DNA from: Hirsutella rhossiliensis
Lineage: Eukaryota; Ascomycota; Sordariomycetes; Hypocreales; Ophiocordycipitaceae
Assembly: GCF_020360975.1 (NCBI RefSeq)
Contig: NW_025408670.1
Location: 4,960,001-5,024,000, forward strand
Length of the DNA stretch: 64,000 nt
Direction of reading: 5' to 3'
The notes beneath the pieces are model-generated. The model made no database searches. It was not told the DNA's origin and saw only the letters and a list, made by a program, of their open reading frames with translations. Every line of letters starts with the position of its first letter. The first letter of the stretch is position 1. Below are positions 46,867-57,980 of the stretch, piece by piece. The translations under genes were made by a program, and so were the position numbers.

Positions 46867-48093
46867 TATTTCCCCCCTTTCTTGTTGGTTGATGGCGGTA
46901 TAGCTATAGTGCTCGGATGCGTGAAGAGCAAGGGCGAGTTGCGTTGAGGATGGGTAGAGAGCGCAAGAGGTTTGCCAGTAGTAGTAGCAGTAGTCTCGAG
47001 AGACAACTAGACAGGCCTTGATGGTGTGTGCTTTGGATGCAAGATGCAGGTCCCAGGTTGGAAGCCGGGGAGGCGCCTCGGGATATATATACTCGGCGCC
47101 TCCCACGGCAAGCCGGACTTGGGCGCCCGGTCGGTCCCTCCCGGAACCCGGGCTGAGTTGGCCGGTGGGGTTTCCAGGGCGGCCGGACTATGCCCGAAGC
47201 GACGTCTTCTTTGCCAAAAAAAAATTCATTATCAATCCGCTACTAATATGCCTAGATACCTGTCTGGGCAAGTGCTGTCTACAGCAAATGGAACCCCCGT
47301 ATCGCGAAATAGCTTGCCCGCAGAGAGAGCTGCTGTCTGTGTTCAGCAGGGAGAAGGGGGCCCGGTGGGGTGGTCGGATGGCGGGGCTCGCGTACTTGGT
47401 CCTGCCGGCGTTTGTCAGCACCGCGCGCGGGCGTTAATAATTGGTCCTTGGACCTCCTCCTCCTCCTCTTCCTCCACCTCCACCGCCTTTGAAGCGCCGA
47501 GAGAATTAGCCCAGGCTGTATCCGTAAGTGTTCCGTAAGTATTCATCAGCATTCGTTGGTCATAACCGCGCGGGATGACCACCACGGCCCCCCCTTGGTC
47601 CTCAAACGTGGGACCCTCCGCACCTGAACTTGGGTTGCCGTCGAGCGTCTGTCTGTCTATCCCGGGCCTCACCATCCTGCTTGGCAGATGGCCCGTCCAT
47701 GGCCACGTTGCTAAAACCGCCAGATAAGATGCACTCTTTCGCGATCCTCCTCGCCAACACATGTTCTCTAACCAATCGCCATACTTTATTGTCATTCAAG
47801 CCTCGTCCCCTGCCCATCTCGACTCATCTACACCAGTCTAGGCAAAGTCCATCAGCCTTCAGAAGTCCCGTATCGCGCTGCCCCTGATCCACTCCGTACG
47901 CCAAAACGAAACCGTCTCCCAATCTGATTTTGGGCCAACGCTTGCTTGCGCTGTTGGCCTCTAATGTGCGTAGTCCATCCTCCTCGTAAATGCCACGCCT
48001 CCGTAAGCCTTGTCCCTTCCTTGGTTATAAACAGGGTGAAAATACAGCGGCGTGGCCTTTTGCACTGCCGCCCCAGCCTCCAACCATTGGTCC
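46867..48093. other. Intergenic spacer, 1.2 kb
   Basis: Upstream of the nitroreductase gene and downstream of the flavoprotein gene. Contains a TATA-like box, a run of nine A at about 47216-47224 and a short CTC repeat at 47455-47480. No coding sequence recognised. Confidence 0.5.
47084..47091 (-). promoter_or_regulatory. Candidate TATA box of the nitroreductase gene
   Basis: TATATATA about 220 bp upstream of the ATG at 46866, in a GC-rich surrounding. Confidence 0.4.
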
Positions 48094-49914
48094 CTACCAC
48101 GTCTCGGCAATGTACTGTCCCGCTTCCTTCTTTAGCTGCCAAAAGTTCTTGGCCTCTTCCCGCTCCAGGTTGCCCTTGGCCATGGACACGTCCACGAGGG
48201 CTTCCTCGACACCCTCGCCCATGCCTTTGGAGCTGCCGCACACAAACACGCGTCCGTCGACGGCATTGATGATGTACCAGACAAGGTCGGCCTGATTCCG
48301 GACTTCCTCCTGCACGTACTTGCCCTCGCCGCGACGGCTCTGCACCACGCGCTTGACCTCGTCCTCGTGCACGCCCCACTCGCCGCTGTAGATCTCGTCG
48401 ACGAGCGAGTCGCGAATGCCTTGCAGCACCCACACCTTGTTGGCGCAGTTGGCCTGCTTCAACCGGCGTTGGACGAAGCCTCGGAAAGGGGCGATACCCA
48501 CGCCGGCGCCGATGAGAAGCATCGGCCCGTCCGCCTTGAACTCCCTGGCCAGGGGGTTCGCCATGAGGCCCTTGAACATGGGAATGTACACCTCCGGGCT
48601 CTTCTCCCCGGCCTGTTGTGCGTCGAGAAAGCGCCGAGCCTGGCGCTCAAAGAACCCTGAGCCCACGCCCGTGCGGGAACCCCTTTGCCAGTCGTCCGAC
48701 TCGTGAACCGTAACAGCAATCTCAATGAGACGGTGTTGCTTCCGGTCCCGAACCTGGTACGACTCGTGGGGATCGTTGGACAGGGAATAGAACCGGGGCA
48801 TGAGCTGCTGCAGGCAAGACAGCAGTTCGTCCAGAGGCGGCTGCGAGCTCGGGAAGGCGTGCAGGAGCTGGGCAACGGTCATGTGCGGCCCGGTCCGGAG
48901 GTCGCAGAACCTCCCCTGGCCCTCAGCGGCACAGAGAAACATGAGAATCTTCTTTTCGTTGTCCGCGCTGGCGTGCTCGGCGAGAACGCGGAGGAGCGGC
49001 TTGGTCGGCGGGTAGGATTGGAGATCGGTGCACCAAGTCAGCAAGTCGCGGCGGGTCGTGACAATCTCTCGCGGCTTATCATCGCCCCAGACGGTGGGCC
49101 ATCGCCCTTTGGTGGTGCTCATCAAGACGGGCTTGTCACGCTGGAACCGCGGCACCATGAGCGCGTCCAACACATCGTCGACGGTGTGCTGGCAGTTGGG
49201 CGCCATGACGCCGATGGCGCCGCCCACCTTGAAGTCGGTCGATTCCTCGTCCGGGTAGTCAGTGATGTCGAGATCGAAGTGGAACGTACGCTTCTCGGCG
49301 CCCGGCCTGGTGAGCTCGCGCGCGGCGTGGATGCGAGCCGGGTATACGTGGAAAGGGGGGTGAGGCTGGACGAATCGCGGGGGCTGGACGCCCGTGTTGA
49401 CGGCCTCGGACCCGGGGCTGGCGGCGCGGGGCGAGCCACGATCGGAGCCGAAGGAAATGGCCGAGTCGGTTGGAGAGGGCAGGCTGCGAGGTGGTGAGAG
49501 TGAGGTGAAAGAGACTGTCTTGTCGGGCATGTCGGTGACCTTTGTCAATTGGACGGGTATTTGGCCAATTTCGAGGCCCAGGGAGCGGTACGCATCGTTA
49601 TCCGGCGGGGAAACCTGCTCGCATTCGAGGACGGAGCGACGAGAGCCCATCAAACAGCAGCCGCCTCCGCAGCAGCGACCGACAAACTCGGCCGTGGTCT
49701 CGCCGGTGATGCGCTGGATATCGCGGGCATTCTGGGCGATGAGCCGCGTCGAGGCACGTCGTGCGCGGGTCTGCTCGTGACGGACGGGCTCTTCCTGGTC
49801 GTCCGAGTCGTCCGAGTATGTCAACGAGGGCGCAATTGAGGGCGCCTTGGGCTCCGAGGGGACACATTCCGACGTCGAGGCGACCAAGGCCTTGTCGGAC
49901 GTCGTCTGTGTCAT
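48094..49914 (-). CDS. P450-reductase-like FAD/NADPH oxidoreductase without a flavodoxin domain
   Basis: Single exon, 606 residues, ATG 49914-49912. Residues about 195-390 match the FAD-binding half of the cytochrome P450/sulfite/methionine-synthase reductase family: HAARELTRPGAEKRTFHFDLDI, then GGAIGVMAPN, TVAQLLHAFPSSQPP and MPRFYSLSNDP (the RxYS FAD motif, near 372). The NADPH half has GAGVGIAPFRGFVQRR (468-483), CGSSKGMGEGVEEAL and the C-terminal aromatic YIAETW. No FMN-binding flavodoxin domain precedes these. In its place is a low-complexity N-terminus with a compact Cys cluster, RCCGGGCCLMG, near residues 78-89. The partner and electron acceptor are unknown; a separate FMN protein or ferredoxin-like carrier, or direct diaphorase activity, are options. 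The long G+C third positions create a large opposite-strand shadow. Confidence 0.85.
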   Translation of the reverse strand: MTQTTSDKALVASTSECVPSEPKAPSIAPSLTYSDDSDDQEEPVRHEQTRARRASTRLIAQNARDIQRITGETTAEFVGRCCGGGCCLMGSRRSVLECEQVSPPDNDAYRSLGLEIGQIPVQLTKVTDMPDKTVSFTSLSPPRSLPSPTDSAISFGSDRGSPRAASPGSEAVNTGVQPPRFVQPHPPFHVYPARIHAARELTRPGAEKRTFHFDLDITDYPDEESTDFKVGGAIGVMAPNCQHTVDDVLDALMVPRFQRDKPVLMSTTKGRWPTVWGDDKPREIVTTRRDLLTWCTDLQSYPPTKPLLRVLAEHASADNEKKILMFLCAAEGQGRFCDLRTGPHMTVAQLLHAFPSSQPPLDELLSCLQQLMPRFYSLSNDPHESYQVRDRKQHRLIEIAVTVHESDDWQRGSRTGVGSGFFERQARRFLDAQQAGEKSPEVYIPMFKGLMANPLAREFKADGPMLLIGAGVGIAPFRGFVQRRLKQANCANKVWVLQGIRDSLVDEIYSGEWGVHEDEVKRVVQSRRGEGKYVQEEVRNQADLVWYIINAVDGRVFVCGSSKGMGEGVEEALVDVSMAKGNLEREEAKNFWQLKKEAGQYIAETW

Positions 49915-52350
49915 GATGGGCGGGTGAGGCGAGGCGGATGGCGCCCGACGGCGCAGGGCGAGAAGTGGTAAAGGAAGATTTGGGCAGGCTGGCGCGCGAG
50001 GGAGCTGAATTGAAGAGAGGCTGAGATTTGGCGTAAAGTGGAAGGCGAGTGTGTGCCGGGGGACGTTTGTCAGGGGCGCCCAAGCATGTCGTCAAAGCCG
50101 CAGCGTTCAAACTGCGAAATCCAGGGGTGGAATCGGTATAAGACGGGCCCTAGCCGGGTCTGAAGCCGAGGTGAACAGGAGCAGAAGTGAGTCGGCAATG
50201 GGCGGTTGTTGCAGTGCGAGAGTGTCCGGTGAAGGGAGCCGAGGGCGTCCATGACTTTTGAGTGGCGGGTGGCGTGGCGTGCGGTGGGTGCGCATGTACT
50301 GTACATCTGGAGCGCAGGTGCCGTGGGTACACATGTAGGTACCCGGTAGGGGGCCCTTGACTGCGTGCAGCGACCGCTGGGAAGGCCTGGATTACTGTAC
50401 GTGCGCACTGTGCGAGGTGGGGGCCGAGAACTCGGCGCGGAGTGGCCCTTGTGCTTGTTGGGTCGCGGACAGTGCTTGGCGAGTCTCGCGAGTTGACAGT
50501 GTAGTCCCCAGCTTTGCACTGTCCATTGCAGAAGCGCGCTTAGTGATTGTTAGGTAATTGGTAGATGCTGCGTATGCGTCCCGTGGATACGGATACCGAG
50601 AGAGGCTCCCGAAGTCGAGTACATGTGGAGTGATCTCACGATTGCGACGTGGTGACAGCATCGATCGTGGGGCCTTATCAATCACGCTCTGACGGCCTGG
50701 GCCGATGGACGGAGCTCCCTCCTTGTTGACGGTGGAGAGAAATTTGTCAAGCTCGTGTAGGTCCTGTAGCTGCCTGTAATATTTGATAGGCAGCACTGGC
50801 TGGGCCTTATTCCTCTGGGGCCATGCATCGTCGTCGTCGCAAGTCCAGAGCGAGGAGGGGGAAAAAGAAGATGGCGTGTCAGGCCCACGTGCAGAGCGTA
50901 ACACGATCCCGCGTACTCGGAAATGAGCTCACTGATTGATTGATTGAGTGACTGATTGATTGATTGATTAGCGGCGGCGCCGAATATCGGCCACCGGGTT
51001 TTGCCCCCCGTATCCACCGCCGATGGATCGATTTGTCGCGACATGGCACCCTTCTCGCTGCGGCCCGTGTGCGAGAATACGGAGCTCCTCGCCGTCACGC
51101 CACCAATTCCGCTCTCGGAGTCCTGCTCCGCTGCCGTGCAAAGGACGTCGAGTCTGCTCCCATCTCGAGTTCACGCTCTCTATCATTAGGGTTTTAAGGT
51201 TTCCCAGGTTCTTACAGTACTTAAGTTAATTGTCCTATGCACCCCAGACAGCAGCGAAGCGCACGGTGAGAGGGTGGAGCCAGCGACTCGTGACGGTCAA
51301 GATTTGCTGGTACACGGTGCGGCGCCCAGTGCGTGTGGCATCCTGCCCGCGGTCGGAAGGTCGGAATGGCACGCGCTTGCCTCCTTCCCCAAATTGGCCC
51401 TTCGTGTTCGCCGGCCCCTCGGGATTCTTCGGCCCGGCATCCCTCGCCGTCTCCTGAGGTTTGGGGTTGGAAGGAAGGGCGGAACCCCAGTTGGTACTTT
51501 ATTTTTGTACCCCAGGCCTACAGGTACTGTACTCCGTAAAGTACAGTAAATACCAGGTACATCCTTGGAGGAAAAGTTCTTTTTATCTGATCATCTTATC
51601 AATCACCCTCCGTCTTCATCCATCTCATCTTACTACATCCTTTCTTTTTCCCAACAAGTTCGACTCCCCCCCCCCACTCACACTTATTCGATATTGGAAC
51701 ACTCGTCACCCCCTGTTTCCTGTTCTGGGCAGTCCTAGCAACAGGCTTGGAACGGTAGGCGGAACTTGGCATGAAGCCATCAGCGTTGACCCGAGGTGGG
51801 AAGCGAGATGAGCGGCCAACGTTACCGAGGTAATGGCGAGTAATCCTTCGCCGGTGCCTCAGATGTGCTTTGCCGCAGGGATTATTGCTGTTGTATCCTG
51901 ACGCTGCAGCTGGAGCCTCACACTCGTCACATCTCGTTTTGAATCCAGCAGCGTCCACCAGAATCCCACGTGCTCCAAATGTCCTTTCGCTTATGCTCCC
52001 TCTGCCCCGACCCCGGAGCAGACATAAGCAGATTTCCGTAGGCTTACACATGCAACATGAAAGGGCCCGCTTGTCATGCCACAGCCATTGCACATGTTGG
52101 ACAGCTGAACTTTGGCATCTTTGATATTTTTGACGCCGCTTTCCTTCTCGCACTGGAGAACATGGTTCGATCACGCGGTTGCTCTATAAGCCTGGGAAGG
52201 AGTGGTGCTTCAATCTCTTCTTACCGACTTCGTTTCCCCTCTATCGCCGGTATTCAGCATGAAATTGTTTCGGCTCGTACCGGCACTTGCACGGCCGGCA
52301 ATGTTGCCAATCGACCGATCCTTCTAAAACCTCTAACTAACCGGGGCCGC
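49915..52350. other. 2.4 kb gap without recognisable intact genes
   Basis: Upstream region of the flavoprotein gene, then a (TGAT)n repeat and several TACTGTAC/GTACAGTA sites (50297, 50393, 51525, 51541). No frame is recognised as a protein. Confidence 0.45.
50933..50969. repeat. (TGAT)n tetranucleotide repeat
   Basis: TGAT units with two TGAG/TGAC interruptions. Confidence 0.9.
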
Positions 52351-52560
52351 CTCAGCGATGTAGGCGAGTGTGTCGCGGCAAGACGAGGGCATTCGTGTCG
52401 ATGTAGAAGGGGGCGCCAACATCTTTGGGCTTCGACCACTCCGGGAGGTAAATAATAAAGGCACATGAAGAGAAGGCTAGTGTGCTGACCTCGAGTGCCG
52501 AGAAAGGAGTCCTGTCAACCCGATGAATGATGAGATGATGCGCAGGCCCGAAAAATACAA
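52351..52560 (-). pseudogene. Possible relic of a fungal multi-pass membrane protein
   Basis: A minus-strand frame reads TPFSALEVSTLAFSSCAFIIYL followed by PEWSKPKDVGAPFYID. This matches my recollection of a conserved helix-plus-KPxDV segment found in a large uncharacterised family of ascomycete membrane proteins. Flanking frames do not continue the family, so only a fragment remains. No function can be given; identification is from pattern memory only. Confidence 0.35.
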
Positions 52561-52789
52561 ACTCTTTCCAGTTTGGGCCACCATCGAGATCGCCGTTGCA
52601 AGTTATATCCTCGGCCGACATGACTCTGCCGAGCCCGTCCGGTACACCCTCCCTCTTCGTGCAAGTCTTTGGCGAAATCGGCTCGCCAGACCTCAAGAGG
52701 AAGCTCCAAAACTCGTGGAGAGATCTTCTCGCACCCATTGAACGACTTGTTCCCATTGTTGATGATAGGAATTCCGCCGTGGGCTCCGT

Positions 52790-53412
52790 TCAAGATGGTC
52801 AAGAATCGACGGGCAGCCCGGGCCAGAATGCTCCGCGAGAAAGAAGCCCTGTACCGGCGCATCGACCAGTACCAGCGGGGAGAGCCTGTCGACTTTGGGG
52901 CCGACATGTCGGACGTCAGCGGCGCTCCTTGCGAGCGGAATAAGACTACGAGCGGGAGGATTGGTCATTCGCAGAACGCGGAGCCGAAGACTTTGCCGAT
53001 TTCTGGGGGCAAAATGCAAAGACGCAGCCCGTGCCTTTCTGGTTGCTGGCCTACATCTAGTCGACCCCACGCCTCGTGAATCGAATCTGTCTTCGCGGAC
53101 CCCGAAGACTACGTCCCGAAAAGCTTCCTCGAGACAGACGCAAAGACACTGTGCGAGGCACCGACTCTGATGCCAAGGTCACGCATGTGCTCTGCGGACG
53201 GGGAACATTTAATCCACGCGTGTCATTATAGACCGCCTTGTTCAAGGTGAACTTGGGCGGCGGTGGCCATCGTAGACTGGGAAGCTAGCGGGTTTTACCC
53301 CGAATACTAAGAATCCGTCAAATGACCAGTGGCGTCCCGCCCAGAAACGACCATGACTGGTCGATAGACTCTGGGATCGAAGCTTGGTCAATAGTCGAAT
53401 CTGAGTACAGGT
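52790..53412 (+). pseudogene. Relic of an aminoglycoside-phosphotransferase/choline-kinase-like (APH) protein
   Basis: Coding-like segments on the + strand lie in shifting frames: ALYRRIDQYQRGEPVDFG (about 52847), YEREDWSFAERGAEDFADF (about 52947), then RVIIDRLVQGELGRR (53217) and, one frame over, AIVDWEASGFYPEY (53260). The last is the typical fungal APH signature (IVDWExAGFYPEYWE), and what follows (ESVK, stop, ...) fits the same domain. Stops occur where Trp would be expected: TAA after FYPEY and TGA after ESVK, both reachable by G-to-A changes. The usual HGDL catalytic loop is not intact. No functional product is expected. Confidence 0.5.
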
Positions 53413-54547
53413 AGGGGGGTGAATTTCAGCTTTGAGGGCCCACCGTTTGGCAGCCCACGCCGACATCTGCTGTTGATTTTCAAGCCTGAAGATTGCCCTT
53501 GGCGAGAGACTACGTAGTGAGTCCCCTCCTGTCGCGAAATATGTCCGCGGAGATCTTGGTAGCTAGGGATATGTGAGGGCTAAGGCTATGACGCGAGCTG
53601 TATATCAGGATCGAGGCTGACGATAAAGCTACGTGGATGCATAGAAGCTCAAGAAGCTGACGAGGCTATATGGAGGAAGAGGTCGTTGAGCCCTTCTTGC
53701 CAACAAATTGTATATTGTATCATAAAAGCATAACAGGGAAATCAAGAAGGAAGAAAGAAAGGGATACAAATAAGGGGCCTTGGTCAGTGGGGAGAAGGGA
53801 AGGAGAGGAACACACAAGTAACATCAGCCAACATATCCCTCACAACTGCAATCTGTGCATATAGCCTGGACTCTTGAAAGCTACGTGGGAAGACAACTGT
53901 CTTCCACATGCCATGCATCAATTGCTCCATATTGACGTTGATAGGGAGCTTGAGGTAGCACAGGGGGCACAGCTCAAAGTGCAAGGCAACGAGAGTATTT
54001 GGCTCATGCCTTTCAGTTTTCAAAGCCCAAGTTGACGAGTAAACGAGAGATATTCTCTCGGCCAGCTTAATTTACTGTTGCTCATTTCCCGGCTTCGGCC
54101 CGGTATGTCCCCAGTCGCCTGCTTACCTACCCTCGAGTCGATCAGAGTTAAGGGCTATCCTTGATGATTCAGCTGGGGACCGAAATGACGGCGAACCACC
54201 AAGAAGCTCTACGTCGACAGTCGATGACGCCGAGACGCAATCGTTGGGCACATATCGAGACTCGGGGTTCTCCACACTAATCTACCGGGCCTTCTCGGAC
54301 GATGTTGTCTGCAGATTCAGACTCACTCTGGAACGGCTTTTCTTCCTGCTTTCAGTCAGCAAGCTGATCGATCTGCCAGGCTTGAACCATCTACACTGAA
54401 ACACAACTGGAACCAGCCTGCCCGCCTCTCCTGGTACGAGATGCTACTTTGTTGTAGATTCGACGGTGCACTTGTTTGAATAACTGACACGCGAAAAGCG
54501 TCGGGAGCTCAAACTCCCAGAAAGGTGGATGGAGGGATCGACGAACC
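53413..54547. other. Degenerate region, 1.1 kb, somewhat AT-richer
   Basis: Short coding-like stretches without a start: on + at about 54153-54398 a frame containing TYRDSGFSTLIYRAFSDD, and on - at 53784-54023 a frame containing HFELCPLCYLKLP. Neither is assignable; both look like further gene remnants near the transposon. Confidence 0.35.
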
Positions 54548-54859
54548 ATGTCAGCCAAACCTGGGGCAAGCCAGCATCTGCCCTTCGAGGTATATGATAT
54601 ATCTGTCTCCCACCGCCCCGGGAGACGGTTGATTGGCAGCGATTTGTTTGGACCGCAATCGAGCGCCGCCCCTTGTCGATATTTGGAAGATTTCGAATCT
54701 TATACATCTCAAGCCTCGGCTCGAGAAGCCAGTGTCTGCCTCTTCGTCCCCGTCTCTTCCAAGTACAGTTTGCGAGGCTACTCATGGAGCCATGGCATGA
54801 CGTGGTTTGAGCCGGCACTTTTCTTGAGCACACCAGACAGGTCAGGCTCGAGGTTTGAG
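54548..54859 (+). other. Short open frame ending at the hAT insertion
   Basis: ATG at 54548 opens a frame that runs into the left end of the transposon. Across the empty site (one copy of the target duplication removed) it stays open to a TGA at 58058-58060. No family recognised; 124 codons in the joined form. May be a gene split by the insertion or a chance frame. Confidence 0.3.
54852..54859. repeat. 8-bp target-site duplication, left copy
   Basis: GGTTTGAG directly before the left inverted repeat; an identical copy follows the right end at 58005-58012. Eight bases is the size hAT transposases make. Confidence 0.95.
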
Positions 54860-54883
54860 CAGTGATCGGAATGGTCCGGTATG
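54860..54883 (+). repeat. hAT left terminal inverted repeat
   Basis: Twenty-four bases beginning CAGTGATCGG, exact inverted match to 57981-58004. Confidence 0.97.
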
Positions 54884-54914
54884 GTATGGTATGACCTCTA
54901 TACCATACCATACC
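54878..54914. repeat. Hairpin at the left end of the hAT element
   Basis: GGTATGGTATGGTAT (54878-54892) pairs perfectly with 54900-54914 across a 7-nt loop. It overlaps the inner end of the left inverted repeat and has no equal at the right end. Confidence 0.9.
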
Positions 54915-55037
54915 ACCTGCTGATATCCTTACCGGTATGGCTTACCGGTAATACCAGTAATACCGCCAAGACCGCTCAGAATGAGGCGGGTTGCAAAAAT
55001 AGGAAATGTATTGGCTACTAGTTGTCAACTTGATCGC

Positions 55038-57344
55038 TTATTCGCTTTCATTCTCGCTATCCCCGCTATCTTCGCTATCCTCAGCCCGAGGCTTCCCATA
55101 CCAGGCACGTAGACACTCACAAGCCTCTATGATATCTGCCTTAAGCCTACCTCGACGATCAACTATACCAAGCTTTGCGCTACTAAACAGCCGTTCGCAC
55201 TCATCTGACATTGGGGAAACCGCAAATAGATCCAGAGCGAAGCGGGCGAGGTCTCTTTGCGAGTCATAACGGGATAGCCAATAGGCGATGGCCTCATCGC
55301 AACCTGCCTCCTCGTCATGCAGCCGGTCGGTCGAAATATACTGCTCATACAGATCGGTGGCAGCAGCCGGGCCGTCTATGCGAATGCGCTTATGTTCCCT
55401 CTGCCGATCGAATGCTGGGTCTGGATCCTTGTCCTTCCTGACTGGAGGTGGTAGCGCCTCAACAGGGTACTTTCCCTTATACTCTGTCTCCCAGAGCTGC
55501 TTCACCGCCAGCTGTGCGCTTTCATACCACTTCTGTCTTCCTTCGTCGCCCTGAAGAACCCATTCTTGCCTGAACCATGCCCACTTTCGATACGGATTGA
55601 GTACTTGAGCTGCGTAATACGCTGGCGGAAGATCAGTATCTTCAGGAAATCGATGTTGCCAATTCCGTTGTCGGTTGCTGTAATACTCCTCGCACTTTGA
55701 CCACGCAGCATCTGCACAACCTGGAGATACCTCCACGTGAAGTTGTCGTCGTCGTCTTCCTCGTGAATGTCATGGTAGTGATCCTTCGTCTCGTTGATCT
55801 CGCGGAGAAGACAGTCCAAAGTCGAAAACCAGTCAGCGAGGGATGTCTTGTTTCCTTCAGCAAGCATAGTTGCCGCGAAGAAGTCTTTTAGTGCGAGCTC
55901 GATCTTTTCAAGCTCGAACCAGTGCTGTCCATCTAGTTTGAAGTTCGAAATCCCTTGAGACCCTCTCCTGGTACATGACGAGCTGAGAAGATTTCCAAAC
56001 GTTCTCGAACATTTAACGCTCGTGTGATCGAATGAAACCACGAATTCCAGCGTGTGGAGTTGTTCTGGATAAGCTCGAGCCCATCGAATTCGGAGAGATG
56101 GCCGCCGATAATAATTGCTGCAAACTCCTCCCGCCTTTGAGGAGTAAGCCGGATGTACCGCACAAGGTTATGGAGCCGGCCTAAACATCCAAACTTCTTC
56201 CACAGCTCCTCTACCTTCACGTAATCTCCGCGCTGGTGGTGCTTTTCAAGCTTCGCCAAATGCTTCTCACAATTTCGACCCATGAGAAACGCCTGGCAGC
56301 AGAGGTTGACAATGTGACCCAAGCAGCGCAGTCGGCGATGGCGACGCTGTTGCGGCTTCATCCATGGGCAGAGCTCCTTGAGTATAAACTCAACAGCGGT
56401 ATCATTGGATGAAGCATTGTCCAGCATGAAGTATCCAATCTGATCTCCGCCAATGTCATATTCCGTCAATAATTCGAGAACGGTCGACCCAAGATTCTCG
56501 CCACTGTGCTCGCCATGAACGCGTCGCATGCCCAGGACGGTACTTCGTCGCTTGCCGGTGGCGTCAATCCACATGGCGACGACACCCAGGATTGCGTACG
56601 GGTTTGGCGAGGTCCAGAGGTCGAAGGAGATGGAGATTCTACTCCGCGACCGCTGGAGGTCCTCTTTCAGCTGTTGCTTCTTCGACAGGAACGCATCCAT
56701 AACCCAACCTCGAATTGTTTTCGCAGCCTTTGGGAGGTGATTAAGTAGAGCAGGGTTCAGAAAGAAGAGTAGCTCTCGGAAGTACTGGTTCTCCAACTGG
56801 AAGAAAGCAATATGGCAGTACACAACCCAACGAATCAAAAGCTCTTTGAACCTCTCAACGGTATCTTTCCAGAAAAATTGCTACTAGCAGCTGCGCTTTT
56901 CTGTTGCTCCAATACAGACGCCCGTGTCGCACCGCGTTTCCTCACGCCGCTTTGTGGATCAATCTGGTGCCTCTGTTCGAGATGATTTCTCACTCCCGAC
57001 GTGCCATTGATCACAAATAACTCTTGCTTATACTTTCCGATCGCACATTCGTGACAGTAGTATACCTCTTTCTTGTCACTGTCTCGGATGTAATGAAGAC
57101 CGTACTTCCACACATGCGACGAGCCGAGACGAGCTGCCTTCTTCGTCGTCTTCGCGCGACGCAGGTACGTGACATGGTCTTGTACGAATTCGTCCGGAGG
57201 CTCAGGATAACGGACAGAATTAGACGATGGCGTCGTAGCGGAAAAATGTGGCGCGGGACACGATGCAGGAGATCTGGAGCGGATTGATGCTGAACTTGTC
57301 GTAAACGAAGATGGCGAGGTTGGCGCTGGAGATTCCATGATCAT
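55038..57344 (-). pseudogene. hAT transposase, frame broken at three sites
   Basis: Would catalyse cut-and-paste movement of this element. Reading from 57344 (first ATG; 57338 also possible) it has a BED zinc finger (HVWKYGLHYIRD, then YYCHEC ... NHLEQRH), the catalytic-domain segments SISFDLWTSPNPYAILGVVA and GYFMLDNASSNDTAVEFIL with the first two acidic residues, the insertion domain, and a C-terminal dimerisation block (DLARFALDLFAVSPMSDECERLFSSAK). The frame changes near 56872, 55967 and 55722. Each is explained by loss of a single base, at a T, G and G run respectively; with those three restored the reading length would be about 769 residues, normal for the family. No stop codon other than those caused by the shifts is seen. 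So it is either newly inactivated or damaged by sequencing error. Confidence 0.85.
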
Positions 57345-57455
57345 GACATACACCAATTAAGGTATGGTGGCTTTCGATCATTCGATCTTGGTCCATCGTC
57401 CAACTAGCCTAACGTAAAAATTTTCGGGCTCCAACATCACGGAAGTAATTCGATT

Positions 57456-57514
57456 GAAAGGATCATTTAAGCTTTCCTGTCCCTGAAAGGATCATTTAAG
57501 CTTTTCCTGTCCCT
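57456..57514. repeat. 29/30-bp direct duplication upstream of the transposase
   Basis: Two adjacent copies starting GAAAGGATCATTTAAGC, at 57456 and 57485, identical except for three versus four T. They lie 110-170 bp upstream of the transposase start, so may affect its promoter. Confidence 0.92.
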
Positions 57515-57980
57515 CCGACGACGCGATTGACAAGTCTGGCCAGTGATACGTTAGGTCATGCTCCGTCCTACATGGAAGAACTCATAAAACTGGGTGCAAT
57601 GAGAAGTACTTTCTAATACGCACTAACACTCGCCTTACCTTCGGGCCTTCCTGGGATAGCTACCCGGCAGCAAAGACGAAAAGCATCCGTTCGGTGCCGG
57701 GATCGACCTGACCAAGGTAGCCAGGTCGATATTGTGAGGATGATGGTATTCATGATTGAATGGAGTAGATAAACTGGCAGAAAACTGGTCAATAAGCCCT
57801 ACAGATGACACTGGAATCATCGCCGCTCGGATTCTGCCTGGTCATTCTCCGCAGTGAGCCTCTTACCTGAGCTTATTTTTAGCGTTACTGGTATGATTCG
57901 GTATACCGGTAATACCATGGTATCAAGTTTTTGTCAAACCATACCAGGTCTTGGCGGTATTTACCATACCAATACCAACT

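Noticed and set aside
48685..49497. 270-codon open frame on the + strand
   Set aside because: Antisense shadow of the flavoprotein gene with no recognisable domain.
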